DNA of 64,000 nt from Streptomyces olindensis (lineage in GTDB: Bacteria > Actinomycetota > Actinomycetes > Streptomycetales > Streptomycetaceae). This document shows, piece by piece, positions 43,823-52,773 of this stretch. The notes beneath the pieces are model-generated. The model was given only the letters and a program-made list of their open reading frames with translations, made no database searches and had not been told where the DNA came from. The stretch covers positions 1 to 64,000 of the forward strand of contig JJOH01000096.1 of the NCBI GenBank assembly GCA_000696115.1, written 5' to 3'. The translations under genes and the position numbers were made by a program. How positions within the stretch are numbered: the stretch's first letter is position 1; each line of letters starts with the position of its first letter.

Positions 43823-45811
43823 CTAAGCCCCGTCGCCGCGCCCCGCCTCCGGACGCTGCCACCAGGCCGCCGTCGCGTCGCGCAGCGTGTTGGTGCCGCA
43901 GTGCACCTCACCCATCCCGAGGTGGTACGTGTACCAGTCGTCGATGTACGACACCTTCAGCCCGACCCGCTGGTAGGCGGCGGTGACGGCTTCCGTGAAG
44001 ATGTCCTTGCCGCCGATGACGGGCCCCCACTGGCGCGGGGCGAGGTAGCGGTCGCGCGCCAGGAGCACGCCGTTGACCGCGCCGGGAACGTACGCGCTGG
44101 TCGTCACCGTCGGCGCCGCCGCCGCGCGGGGGGCGGCCGGGTTCTCGGCGAGCCACTTCTGCTGGCCGTGGTCCCCGAGGCTGTCCACCAGGTCGGAGCC
44201 GGCGCCCATGCGCGTCAGACGCGGCACCGGAATCTCCTCGCCCTCCGCGGTGAAGGCCTCCGCGTCACGGGTGTACAGCGCGGGCACCCGCACGATCTCC
44301 TCGTCGGTGACCCCCGTCTCCCGCTTGAGGACCTCCAGGTTGGCCGCGATGCGCCGCGCCGCCATCTCGTTGTCGGCCACCAGGTGACGGGAGGCGAGTG
44401 CCTGGTCGATGGTCTCCTTGGGCGCGGGACTGTCGCTGCGGCCCGGCACGGAGAACATCTTCGTCTTGCCGTGGCCGTCGCGCTGGGCGTCACGCAGCAG
44501 CCGCAGCCCCGCCTCCGGATCGGCGAGTCCGATGCGCCAGCCGCGCGGGGTGTCGGCGGGCAGGAACTGCACGAACTCGTCGACGTGCCCCACGCCCAGC
44601 CAGGAGGTGTCCAGCAGCAGCGGGTCCTGCATGCCCTGCGACGCGAGCAGCGTCCGCATCACCTTCGACGGCCGCGCCCCGCTGTCCTTGCGCTCGCCCA
44701 TGATGATCCGTCCGGCCGGGAACGAGCGGCCGTCGTGCGTGTAGGGCGGGATCGTCTCCAGGTTCCCCATCGAGTTGAGCGACCAGTCGTCGGGCTCCGC
44801 CCGGTCGGTCACCTGCACGACACCGATGTCCCGGCCGCGCACCTTCTCGAACAGCTCCCGGCCGGCGTCCCGGTCGGGCTGGGCGGAACGCAGCATCACG
44901 CGCATCACGTGCCGCCGGCCGCCCGGCCCGGTCATGCTGACGTAGGCCGGTTCGACGAAGTCCTGGGCCCAGGGGTCGGCGTACTTCGTGAACTTGACCA
45001 GCGGCGTGGTGACCCCGGCCTTCTCCACCTCCTTCGCGAGTTCGGCGACGAACTTCTGCTGGAGACGGCTGTACGGGCCCTCACCCTGGACCTCGGTCAC
45101 CATCACCTGCTGAGTGCTCTGGAGGTGATGGTGCGTCAGCAGCGGGGCGACGCGCAGGGTCACGGCGTCGGAGGTGGACTTCCCGCCGGACGTCACCGTC
45201 AGCCGGACCACCGCGCGGCCGTCCCACTGGGCACGGTCCCGGACGACGTCGGTGGCCTCGACCCCGAACTCCACACCGGAGCGCAGCTCGGCGGCGGTCA
45301 GCCGGGTCGCGGACGTCACCGGCACCCACGTCCCGGCACGCTTGAGGAAGAGGTGCGCGTGCTTGCCTCCCGTGGTGAGCTTCAGGCTGCCCTTGGCGTC
45401 CGCGGGAAGCCCCGGCAGCGGCACGGAACGGACCCGGGCGAGGTCGGCCGCGTCCTCGGCGCCGTTGACCTTCGTGTCGGAACCGTCGTTGCACGCCGCC
45501 AACGCGGCGTCGGAGAGCGGTCTGCCACCGGGCCCGGTGACCGGGCACCGCTTGGCGTCGTCGTCGATGTTGGGCAGAAAGACGGCCCCGCGTTCGACGG
45601 ACCAGCCGTCCTCACCGCGCTTGTCGCTGCCACCGGTGACGTCGACGCGCCCGTCGCGGTTCACATCCGCCCGTAGATCGGCGCGTCCCGCCGCGTCGAC
45701 GGCGAACGCGGGGCCGGCCGGCCCGGCCAGCACGGATCCCGCGGCGGCGATGGCCAGCACCACCGACCCGGCCGGGTACAGGCGCGGACGTATACGTGTA
45801 CGTGAACGCAC
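43823..45811 (-). CDS. Secreted protein-arginine deiminase (PAD)
   Basis: 662 residues from a GTG at 45811 after GAGAGGAAC. Signal peptide: LYPAGSVVLAIAAAGSVLAG with cleavage near AFA-VDAA. An N-terminal beta-rich part (about 40-250, with an RADVNRDGRVDVTG calcium-loop-like motif) precedes the PAD catalytic domain. The catalytic set known from human PAD4 (Asp350, His471, Asp473, Cys645) maps to Asp284 (WAQDFVEPAY), His409 and Asp411 (GVGHVDEFVQF) and Cys638 (GEVHCGTNT), all conserved and in order. It should convert peptidyl-arginine to citrulline outside the cell. Secreted PADs of this eukaryote-like type are uncommon in bacteria. The target proteins are unknown. Confidence 0.92.
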   Translation of the reverse strand: MRSRTRIRPRLYPAGSVVLAIAAAGSVLAGPAGPAFAVDAAGRADLRADVNRDGRVDVTGGSDKRGEDGWSVERGAVFLPNIDDDAKRCPVTGPGGRPLSDAALAACNDGSDTKVNGAEDAADLARVRSVPLPGLPADAKGSLKLTTGGKHAHLFLKRAGTWVPVTSATRLTAAELRSGVEFGVEATDVVRDRAQWDGRAVVRLTVTSGGKSTSDAVTLRVAPLLTHHHLQSTQQVMVTEVQGEGPYSRLQQKFVAELAKEVEKAGVTTPLVKFTKYADPWAQDFVEPAYVSMTGPGGRRHVMRVMLRSAQPDRDAGRELFEKVRGRDIGVVQVTDRAEPDDWSLNSMGNLETIPPYTHDGRSFPAGRIIMGERKDSGARPSKVMRTLLASQGMQDPLLLDTSWLGVGHVDEFVQFLPADTPRGWRIGLADPEAGLRLLRDAQRDGHGKTKMFSVPGRSDSPAPKETIDQALASRHLVADNEMAARRIAANLEVLKRETGVTDEEIVRVPALYTRDAEAFTAEGEEIPVPRLTRMGAGSDLVDSLGDHGQQKWLAENPAAPRAAAAPTVTTSAYVPGAVNGVLLARDRYLAPRQWGPVIGGKDIFTEAVTAAYQRVGLKVSYIDDWYTYHLGMGEVHCGTNTLRDATAAWWQRPEAGRGDGA

Positions 45812-45927
45812 AGCACGTTCCTCTCAGTTGCGGGCTTTCGCCCTGCAAGAGGAGGGACAGTGGCTGTGCGTTCACTGTGAGACGGGAGTTGCTTCCCACA
45901 GGCGAGGTCCGCTCACGTCTCGCACGG

Positions 45928-46833
45928 TCACGGGCGCGGCGCACCCTGCCGGTCGACCGCGATGCCCAGCCGGTCCGCCACGGCCGTGAGGGCCGTGCCC
46001 AGCGGGAGCGCGACCCGGGTGAGGGCGTGCCGGTCACCCCGGGTCGGGTCCCGGTTGACGATCAGCACCGGCTTCCCGGCCTGGGCCGCCTGGCGGACGA
46101 AGCGGAGCCCGGACATCACCGTCAGCGAGGAGCCCAGGACCAGCAGCGACGACGCCGCCCGGACCAGCTCGCGGCAGTGCTCGACCCGTTGCGGCGGCAC
46201 GGTTTCGCCGAAGAAGACCACGTCCGGCTTGAGGATGCCGCCGCAGACCGCGCAGGGCACCACGCGGAAACCGGCGACCTGGTCGTCCGTGAGGTCGGCG
46301 TCGCCGTCCGGGTTGATTCCGGCGGCCACGGGCTCGAACCCCGGATTGGCCTCCTCCAGCCGCCGGGCGAGCTCGCGGCGCGGGCTGCGGGCGCCGCAGG
46401 AGAGGCAGACGACCCGGTCCAGGGCCCCGTGGAGTTCCACGACGTCCTCGCTGCCGGCGGCCTGGTGCAGTCCGTCCACGTTCTGGGTGATGACGCCCGA
46501 GAGCAGGCCGTGCCGCCCGAACGCGGCCACGGCCCGGTGCCCGGCGTTGGGGAGGGCCCGGCCGAAGGTGCGCCAGCCGAGGTGGCTGCGCGCCCAGTAC
46601 CGGCGCCGGGCCTGGGCGCCGGCGACGAAGTCCTGGTAGGTCATCGGCGTGTGCCGGCTCAGGCTCCCGCCCTCGCCCCGGTAGTCGGGGATGCCCGACT
46701 CGGTTGAAATGCCCGCTCCACTGAGCACCAGCACACCGCCGGTGCCCAGCGCGTCGGCGACCGGCTCCAGGTCCGTGGTCCCCGGCGGCAGGTCCTCGGC
46801 AGGCGTCCAGCTCAGGGTGGGGCGCATCCGCAT
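45928..46833 (-). CDS. Sir2-family NAD-dependent protein deacylase
   Basis: 301 residues from the ATG at 46833. The Rossmann start is LVLSGAGISTESGIPDYRGE. TQNVDGLHQAAGS and the catalytic His in VELHGALDRVVCLSC follow. The zinc ribbon has CLSC and a second pair CAVC about 55 residues later. LLVLGSSLTVMSG completes the NAD site. It removes acetyl or other acyl groups from lysines using NAD, in the cytoplasm. Lack of the Tyr/Arg pair of desuccinylases was not examined in detail. The deiminase lies downstream on the same strand with a 116-bp gap, so cotranscription is possible but not shown. Confidence 0.92.
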   Translation of the reverse strand: MRMRPTLSWTPAEDLPPGTTDLEPVADALGTGGVLVLSGAGISTESGIPDYRGEGGSLSRHTPMTYQDFVAGAQARRRYWARSHLGWRTFGRALPNAGHRAVAAFGRHGLLSGVITQNVDGLHQAAGSEDVVELHGALDRVVCLSCGARSPRRELARRLEEANPGFEPVAAGINPDGDADLTDDQVAGFRVVPCAVCGGILKPDVVFFGETVPPQRVEHCRELVRAASSLLVLGSSLTVMSGLRFVRQAAQAGKPVLIVNRDPTRGDRHALTRVALPLGTALTAVADRLGIAVDRQGAPRP

Positions 46834-47059
46834 GCCGTCAGGGTACGGAACGGCGGCCCTCGACGCGGCGGCCCGGGCAACGGGCGGTGAAGGCGCCGGG
46901 CGGTCCGGGCGCCGCGCGGTCCGCGCGTTTCCGTGACGCCGACACGGTCGTGTCCGACCCGGGACGGCCGGCGAGTGCTGAAACCCTCTGAACGGGACAG
47001 ACGGTCGGACAGCGGCGCGTGCCCGTCCGGCGCCGCCCGAGCGAGGGATGAGGTGAGCG

Positions 47060-48106
47060 ATGCGTGCGGTGACTGTGCGACCCGGCACCAAGGACTCGGT
47101 GGAGGTGAGGGAGGTGCCGGACCCCGCCCCGGCCGCGGGTGAGCTGGTGGTGGACGGCCTGGCGATGGGGGTGTGCGGAACGGACAAGGAGATCGTCCGG
47201 GGCGAGTACGGCTCCGCCCCGCCCGGCCGCGCGTGGCTGGTCCTGGGACACGAGTCCCTCGGGCGGGTGCGGGAGGCACCTCCCGGCAGCGGCTTCTCGG
47301 CCGGTGATCTGGTCGCCGGGGTGGTGCGCCGCCCCGACCCGGAGCCGTGCGGTGCCTGCGCCCGCGGGGAGTTCGACATGTGCCGCAACGGCCGCTACAC
47401 CGAGCGCGGCATCAAGGAACTCGACGGTTACGGGGCCGAGGCGTGGTGCGTGGAGGCCGACTACGCGGTGAAACTGGCGCCGCATCTGGAGCGCGCCGGA
47501 GTGCTCATGGAGCCGACGACCGTGGTGGCGAAGGCGTGGGAACAGGTCGAGCGTGTCGGTGGCCGTTCCTGGTTCGAGCCGCGGCGGGTCCTGGTGACCG
47601 GCGCGGGCCCCATCGGCCTGCTGGCCGCCCTCCTCGGCACGCAGCGAGGACTGGACGTGCACGTCCTCGACCGGGTGACCGACGGCCCCAAGCCCGGCCT
47701 GGTCCGGGACCTGGGGGCCACGTACCACGCGCGGGACATCGAGCAGGTCGTCACGGCCGTATGCCCGGACGTCGTCATCGAGGCGACCGGCGCGAACGAG
47801 CCCGTGCTGGCCTCGCTGACCGGCACCGCGCCCTACGGAGTGGTGTGCCTGACCGGCGTGTCACCCGCGGGGCGCAGGATGACCGTGGACGCGGGCGCGA
47901 TCAACAGGGAGATCGTGCTGCAGAACGACGCGGTGGTCGGCTCCGTCAACGCCAATCCGCGTCACTACCGGCAGGCCGCCGACGCCCTGGCCGAGGCCGA
48001 CCTGTCCTGGCTGGAACGCCTGATCACCCGGCGGGTGCCGCTGGAGCGCGCGACGGAGGCGTTCACGCCGCGACCGGACGACGTCAAGGTAGTCGTCGAC
48101 CTGTAG
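47060..48106 (+). CDS. Zn-dependent MDR glucose 1-dehydrogenase
   Basis: 348 residues starting MRAVTVRPGTKDSVEVREVP, after GATGAGGTGAGCG. Cys in GVCGTDKEIV and His in LGHESLG bind the catalytic zinc. A structural zinc set reads PEPCGACARGEFDMCRNGRY. The NAD(P) loop is VTGAGPIGLLAALLGTQRGL. The C-terminal EIVLQNDAVVGSVNANPRHY is characteristic of glucose dehydrogenases (PF16912), as in Sulfolobus GDH. It oxidises glucose to gluconolactone. The gluconokinase gene 35 bp downstream makes a direct non-phosphorylating entry to 6-phosphogluconate very likely. Confidence 0.9.
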   Translation: MRAVTVRPGTKDSVEVREVPDPAPAAGELVVDGLAMGVCGTDKEIVRGEYGSAPPGRAWLVLGHESLGRVREAPPGSGFSAGDLVAGVVRRPDPEPCGACARGEFDMCRNGRYTERGIKELDGYGAEAWCVEADYAVKLAPHLERAGVLMEPTTVVAKAWEQVERVGGRSWFEPRRVLVTGAGPIGLLAALLGTQRGLDVHVLDRVTDGPKPGLVRDLGATYHARDIEQVVTAVCPDVVIEATGANEPVLASLTGTAPYGVVCLTGVSPAGRRMTVDAGAINREIVLQNDAVVGSVNANPRHYRQAADALAEADLSWLERLITRRVPLERATEAFTPRPDDVKVVVDL

Positions 48107-48140
48107 ACGGTGGCGACGAGATCTCGAAGGGAAGGTCTGG

Positions 48141-48701
48141 ATGTCTCAGGACTCCGCTCCGCTGGTCGTGGTCATGGGCGTGTCGGGCTCGGGGAAGACC
48201 ACGGTGGGCCGCTTGCTGGCACAGAGCCTGGGCGTTCCCTACGCCGAGGGCGACGACTTCCACCCCGCAGCCAACGTGGCGAAGATGCGGGCCGGTCACC
48301 CCCTGGACGACGAGGACCGCCGCCCCTGGCTGGAGGAGATCGCACGCTGGCTGGCCGGCCACACGGACAGCGGAGGCGTGGTGACCTGCTCGGCGCTGAA
48401 GCGGCGCTACCGCGACCGGCTGGCCTCCGCCGCGCCGCGCGTGTTCTTCCTGCACCTCGACGGCTCGCCCGAGCTGATCGCCGCGCGGATCTCCGCCAGG
48501 CGGGGCCACTTCATGCCGCCCGATCTGCTCCGCACCCAGTTCGCCGACCTCGAACCGCTGGGGGACGACGAAGCGGGGGCGGCCGTCCCGATCGACGGCC
48601 CGCCCGAGCAGACCGCCGCCCTGGCCCACGCCGCCGTCACCCCTCCCGCCGCCGTCACCCCTCCCGAGGCCGACCCTCCGGCCCCTCAGGGCTCGGAATA
48701 G
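48141..48701 (+). CDS. gntK: Gluconokinase
   Basis: 186 residues from the ATG at 48141 after GGGAAGG. The P-loop GVSGSGKTTVG is at residues 13-23. It has the family block YAEGDDFHPAANVAKMRAGH, PLDDEDRRPWLEEIARWL, TCSALKRRYRDRLA, HLDGSPELIAARISARRGHF and the LLRTQFADLEPL lid. It phosphorylates gluconate to 6-phosphogluconate for the pentose-phosphate pathway. The C-terminus has a non-family Pro/Ala tail with an exact 18-bp tandem repeat (48630-48647, 48648-48665) encoding AAVTPP twice. It forms an operon with the upstream glucose dehydrogenase. Confidence 0.95.
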   Translation: MSQDSAPLVVVMGVSGSGKTTVGRLLAQSLGVPYAEGDDFHPAANVAKMRAGHPLDDEDRRPWLEEIARWLAGHTDSGGVVTCSALKRRYRDRLASAAPRVFFLHLDGSPELIAARISARRGHFMPPDLLRTQFADLEPLGDDEAGAAVPIDGPPEQTAALAHAAVTPPAAVTPPEADPPAPQGSE

Positions 48702-48786
48702 CCGTGCGGGCGCGGCCGGTTGATCACTGGTGCACCGGCCCGGCCACGGAGCCGGAGCGTCCAGTCGAGAGAACGGAGTATCCACC

Positions 48787-49440
48787 GTGGACGTCTTCAT
48801 CATCGGCATCACCGGAGGCATCGGTGGTCTGCTCGCGCGGAGACTGCGAGCGCGAGGAGACGCCGTCCACGGGCTCGTCCGCAGGGAGGAGCAGCAGGCC
48901 GAACTCGCGACGCACGGCGTGCACGCACACGTCGGTGATCTCTCCACCATGACCGAGGAAGACCTGGCAGCGGCCTTCCGCGACGTCGACGTGATCGTCT
49001 TCAGCGCCGGATCGAACGGCGGCAGCAAGGAGGTCACGAAAGCCGTCGACGGCGACGGGGTCGTCAAGGCCATGAACGCGGCACGCCTGGCAGGCGTGGA
49101 GCGCTTCGTGCTGGTGTCGGTGCTCCCCGAGTCCTGGCGGGAACGCGACCTCGGCGAAGAGGTCGAGTACTACTTCGCCGTCAAGAAGCGCGCCGACATC
49201 GCGGTCAGCCGCAGCGACCTGAACTGGCTGATCCTGCGTCCGTCACTCCTTCTCGACGGTCCGGGAACCGGCGCCGTGTCCCTCGGGCCGGCGGAGTTCC
49301 ACGGCGAGATCACCCGTGAGGACGTGGCCGCCACCCTCGCCGAGCTGCTCCACGAGCCCCGGATCGGCCGGCAGATCCTCGAACTCGATGCGGGCTCGAC
49401 GCCCATCGAGGAGGCGGTCCGGGCGAACGTCCGCTCCTGA
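48787..49440 (+). CDS. NAD(P)-binding atypical SDR (YwnB/NmrA-like)
   Basis: 217 residues from a GTG at 48787 with GGAG eight bases upstream. The N-terminal VDVFIIGITGGIGGLLARRL has the glycine motif of atypical SDRs. VIVFSAGSNGGSKEVTKAVD, RFVLVSVLPESW, then the KK pair in YYFAVKKRADIAVSRSDLNW and LRPSLLLDGPGTGAV complete the fold. Family members act as redox sensors or isomerases with NADP; no substrate is implied here. The downstream convergent gene is a broken AraC regulator, which may once have controlled it. Confidence 0.85.
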   Translation: MDVFIIGITGGIGGLLARRLRARGDAVHGLVRREEQQAELATHGVHAHVGDLSTMTEEDLAAAFRDVDVIVFSAGSNGGSKEVTKAVDGDGVVKAMNAARLAGVERFVLVSVLPESWRERDLGEEVEYYFAVKKRADIAVSRSDLNWLILRPSLLLDGPGTGAVSLGPAEFHGEITREDVAATLAELLHEPRIGRQILELDAGSTPIEEAVRANVRS

Positions 49441-49475
49441 TCCGCCCGGCCGGGAGGGCGGCCCGAGGGCGGTCC

Positions 49476-49905
49476 TCATCCGGCCGGCAGCCCCGGCTCG
49501 GCGGCGCGGAAGTCGCTGGGCCGCGTGCCGCGCAGCCTCTTGAACGCCACGTCAGCGCGAACGCGTTGGCGTAACCCACTTTCCTCGCGATCGTGCCCAC
49601 CGTGAGGTCGCTCTGCCGCAGCAGGTCCGCGGCCAGGGCGATGCGCCAGCTCGTGAGGTAGGCCATGGGCGGTTCGCCGACCAGCGCGGTGAACCGCCGG
49701 GCGAGCGCGGCCCGCGACACTCCCACCTCGGCGGCCAGGTCCGCGACCGTCCACGGACGGTCGGGCGCGGCGTGCAGCGACCGCAGCGCCGCGCCGACGA
49801 CCGGGTCGTCCAGCGCGCGGCACCAGGCCGGGGCATCGAGCCACTCCGGGAAGGCAGGGACGCGTACGTCTCCGACGGCGTGCGGCGCGCTCTCGGACGC
49901 CCACC
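49476..49905 (-). pseudogene. AraC-family regulator, truncated and frameshifted
   Basis: The minus strand reads WCRALDDPVVGAALRSLHAA, WTVADLAAEVGVSRAALARR, LVGEPPMAYLTSWRIALAAD and VGTIARKVGYANAFAL, the two helix-turn-helices of an AraC C-terminal domain. At 49552-49553 the frame breaks: one added base restores NVAFKRLRGTRPSDFRAAEP to the stop at 49476. The N-terminal cupin sensor domain (about 180 residues in this clade) is missing; only a short unrelated stretch precedes. Both defects together make a pseudogene likely. It lies next to the NAD(P)-binding protein gene, a usual target neighbour. Confidence 0.8.
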
Positions 49906-50002
49906 GCGGACCTTCGCCGAGTTCGCCAAGTCGACCGCCGCGCAGGGAGGGTGGCCGTCCTGACCACCCCGCACCGTCTTCACCGTCCCCCGAAAACAGC
50001 GA

Positions 50003-50028
50003 AGGCAAGGAGAGAGATCTCCTTGCCT
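50003..50028. repeat. Perfect 11-bp inverted repeat
   Basis: AGGCAAGGAGA (50003-50013) and TCTCCTTGCCT (50018-50028) flank GAGA. It is unusually AT-containing for this DNA and lies between the AraC remnant and the rph control region. Operator or terminator are both possible. Confidence 0.5.
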
Positions 50029-50050
50029 GTCTCAAGGTATAGCGCACCGG

Positions 50051-50069
50051 GGGGCTTGCGGCAAGGCCC
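50051..50069. promoter_or_regulatory. Rifamycin-associated element (RAE)
   Basis: GGGGCTTGCGGCAAGGCCC matches, from memory, the conserved 19-bp inverted repeat reported upstream of rifamycin-inactivating genes in actinomycetes. It ends 106 bp before the rph start. It is expected to mediate induction of rph by rifamycins; CAGAAT at 50081-50086 is a possible -10 box. Confidence 0.85.
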
Positions 50070-50175
50070 GGGGAACGGCGCAGAATCGTCGGCCGAGACC
50101 AGGACCTGCTGAAACGGGGCACCCCATGCGTGAGTTGTTGTCGTACCGGAGCACGGCTGCCGCGGAGGTGCGGCC

Positions 50176-52773
50176 GTGAACGAGCAGTACGTGCTGGACC
50201 TACGAGAGATCGACCAGACGCAGGTCGCGGTCGCGGGCGGCAAGGGCGCGCACCTGGGTGTGCTGTCACGGATCGAGGGCGTCCGCGTGCCGGAGGGCTT
50301 CTGCGTGACGACGGACGCCTTCCGGCGCACCATGGCCCAGGTGCCCTCGCTCGACGACGCACTCGACCGGCTGTCGCGCGTGGACCCGGACGACCGGGAG
50401 GCGATCCGCACGCTCAGCGCGCGGATCCGCCGCACCATCGAAGAGGCCGCCGTCCCGGACGACATCGCGGCGTCGATCACCGGCGCACTCGCGGCGCTCG
50501 GTGAGGACGCCGCCTACGCCGTCCGCTCCAGCGCGACGGCGGAGGACCTGCCGACGGCCTCGTTCGCCGGCCAGCAGGACACCTACCTCAACGTCATGGG
50601 AACGCCGTCGGTCCTGCGGCACATCAGCCGGTGCTGGGCCTCGCTGTTCACCGAGCGGGCCGTGACCTACCGGCGGCGCAACGGCATCGACCACCGCACG
50701 GTCCACATGGCCGTCGTCGTGCAGCGGATGGTCTTCCCGCGGGCGGCCGGCATCCTGTTCACGGCCGACCCCGTCACGGGCAACCGGAAGACCGCCACCG
50801 TGGACGCCGGCTTCGGCCTCGGCGAGGCCCTGGTCTCCGGCCTGGTCAACCCGGACGTCTTCACGGTGCGCGACGGCGAGGTCGTCGCCAGGACCATCGC
50901 CGCCAAACAACGCGCCGTGCACGCCTTGCCGGGCGGCGGTACGCAGGAGGTGACGATCGACGCGGAGCGGCAGGAGCAGCCGGCGCTGACGGATGCGCAG
51001 GCCGTGCGGCTCGTGCGGCTCGGGCGGCGGATCGAGGCGCACTTCGGCCGCCCGCAGGACATCGAGTGGTGCCTGGTCGACGACGACTTCCGGATCGTCC
51101 AGAGCCGGCCGATCACGACCCTGTTCCCCGTCCCCGAGGCCGGTGACGAGGAGGACCACGTCTACGTCTCCGTCGGTCACCAGCAGATGATGACCGACGC
51201 CATGAAGCCCCTGGGGCTCTCCATGTGGCGCCTGACGGCCATGGCACCGATGCACGAGGCCGGCGGGAGGCTGTTCGTCGACGTCACCCGGCGCCTGGCC
51301 TCGCCCGCGACCCGCGACGGCCTCCTGGAGGTCATGGGGAGGGGCGACCCGCTGGTCAGGGACGCGCTGGAAACCCTCCTCGACCGGGGCGACATCGTCC
51401 TGTCGCCCCCGGAGCCGGCTCCCGGCGGGCCGCCGCCCGGCGGTGACTCCACCCCCGTCGAGACCGATCCGGCCCTCGTCACCGAGCTGGTCGAGCGCAG
51501 CGAGGCCTCCGTCGCCACCCTGCGGCGCGACATCCGGACGAAGAGCGGACCGGCGCTGTTCGACTTCCTCCTGGAGGCCTTCGCGGAGCACAAGCGGGTC
51601 CTCGGTGATCCGCTGAGCATGCAGGTCATCATGGCCGGGATGGAGGCCACGTGGTGGCTCAACGACAAGCTGCGGGAGTGGCTGGGGGAGAAGAACGCGG
51701 CCGACACGCTCACACTGTCCGCCCCCGGCAACATCACGTCGGAGATGGGACTGGAACTGCTCGACGTCGCGGACGCCATCCGCCCGCACCCGCGGGTGGT
51801 GGCCTTCCTGCAGGGCGTCGACGACGAGAACTTCCTGGACGAGCTGCCGAAACTCCCCGGCGGGACCGAAGCGCGCGACGCGATCGAGGCCTACCTCGAC
51901 CGGTACGGCATGCGCTGCGCCGGCGAGATCGACATCACCAGGCCCCGTTGGAGCGAGCGCCCCAGCACGCTCGTGCCGGCGATTCTCGACAACGTCAGGA
52001 ACTTCGAACCGGGCGCGGCCCGGCGGCGCTTCGAGCAAGGTCTGCGGGAGGCGCAGCAGAAGGAGCAGGACGTGCTGTCACGCCTGCGGGCCCTGCCGGA
52101 CGGTGACCGGAAGGCCGACGAGGCCAAGCGGATGATCGACCGGGTCCGCACGTTCATCGGGTACCGGGAGTACCCGAAGTACGGCATCGTCAGCCGCTAC
52201 TTCGTCTACAAGCAGGCCCTGCTGGAGGAGGCCGAGCGGCTCGTCCGGGCCGGCGTGCTCGCCGAGCGGGATGACGTCTTCTACCTCACCTTCCAGGAGT
52301 TCCACGAGGCCGTGCGCTCGCAGCAGGTGGACGACCGGATCGTCCGGCAGCGCGAGGACGCGTTCCGGACGTACCAGGCCCTCACCCCGCCCCGCGTGCT
52401 CACCTCGGACGGCGAGGCCCTCAACGGGGCGTACCGGCGGGACGACGCGCCGGACGGTGCCCTGATCGGTCTGGCGGTCTCCGCCGGGACCGTCGAGGGC
52501 AGGGCCCGCGTCGTCCTCGACATGGCGCAGGCCGATCTCCAGGCGGGCGACATCCTGGTCACGGCCTACACGGACCCCAGTTGGTCGCCCCTGTTCGTCG
52601 GCATCGCCGGTCTCGTGACGGAGGTGGGCGGCCTGATGACCCACGGCGCGGTGATCGCCCGCGAGTACGGCCTGCCGGCCGTGGTCGGCGTGGATCGGGC
52701 CACCCGCCTGATCCGGGACGGGCAGCGCATCCGCGTCCACGGCGGCGACGGGTACGTCGAGCTCCTGCCGTGA
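50176..52773 (+). CDS. rph: Rifampin phosphotransferase
   Basis: 865 residues from a GTG at 50176 after GGAGGTGCGGCC; Listeria RPH is nearly the same length. The N-terminal ATP-grasp-like part (about 1-315) has VAGGKGAHLGVLSRIEGVRV, YAVRSSATAEDLPTASFAGQ and DIEWCLVDDDFRIVQSRPIT. The middle (about 325-750) is the rifamycin-binding domain. The C-terminal swivelling domain carries catalytic His823 in GGLMTHGAVIAREYGLPAV (His825 in Listeria). It transfers the beta-phosphate of ATP to the C21 hydroxyl of rifamycins, inactivating them. Unlike PEP synthase it lacks the PEP-binding domain. The upstream RAE supports this identity over pyruvate phosphate dikinase relatives. Confidence 0.94.
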   Translation: MNEQYVLDLREIDQTQVAVAGGKGAHLGVLSRIEGVRVPEGFCVTTDAFRRTMAQVPSLDDALDRLSRVDPDDREAIRTLSARIRRTIEEAAVPDDIAASITGALAALGEDAAYAVRSSATAEDLPTASFAGQQDTYLNVMGTPSVLRHISRCWASLFTERAVTYRRRNGIDHRTVHMAVVVQRMVFPRAAGILFTADPVTGNRKTATVDAGFGLGEALVSGLVNPDVFTVRDGEVVARTIAAKQRAVHALPGGGTQEVTIDAERQEQPALTDAQAVRLVRLGRRIEAHFGRPQDIEWCLVDDDFRIVQSRPITTLFPVPEAGDEEDHVYVSVGHQQMMTDAMKPLGLSMWRLTAMAPMHEAGGRLFVDVTRRLASPATRDGLLEVMGRGDPLVRDALETLLDRGDIVLSPPEPAPGGPPPGGDSTPVETDPALVTELVERSEASVATLRRDIRTKSGPALFDFLLEAFAEHKRVLGDPLSMQVIMAGMEATWWLNDKLREWLGEKNAADTLTLSAPGNITSEMGLELLDVADAIRPHPRVVAFLQGVDDENFLDELPKLPGGTEARDAIEAYLDRYGMRCAGEIDITRPRWSERPSTLVPAILDNVRNFEPGAARRRFEQGLREAQQKEQDVLSRLRALPDGDRKADEAKRMIDRVRTFIGYREYPKYGIVSRYFVYKQALLEEAERLVRAGVLAERDDVFYLTFQEFHEAVRSQQVDDRIVRQREDAFRTYQALTPPRVLTSDGEALNGAYRRDDAPDGALIGLAVSAGTVEGRARVVLDMAQADLQAGDILVTAYTDPSWSPLFVGIAGLVTEVGGLMTHGAVIAREYGLPAVVGVDRATRLIRDGQRIRVHGGDGYVELLP

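Noticed and set aside
50176..52773. PEP synthase or pyruvate phosphate dikinase
   Set aside because: The C-terminal PEP/pyruvate-binding barrel is missing, the length equals rifampin phosphotransferase, and an RAE is upstream.
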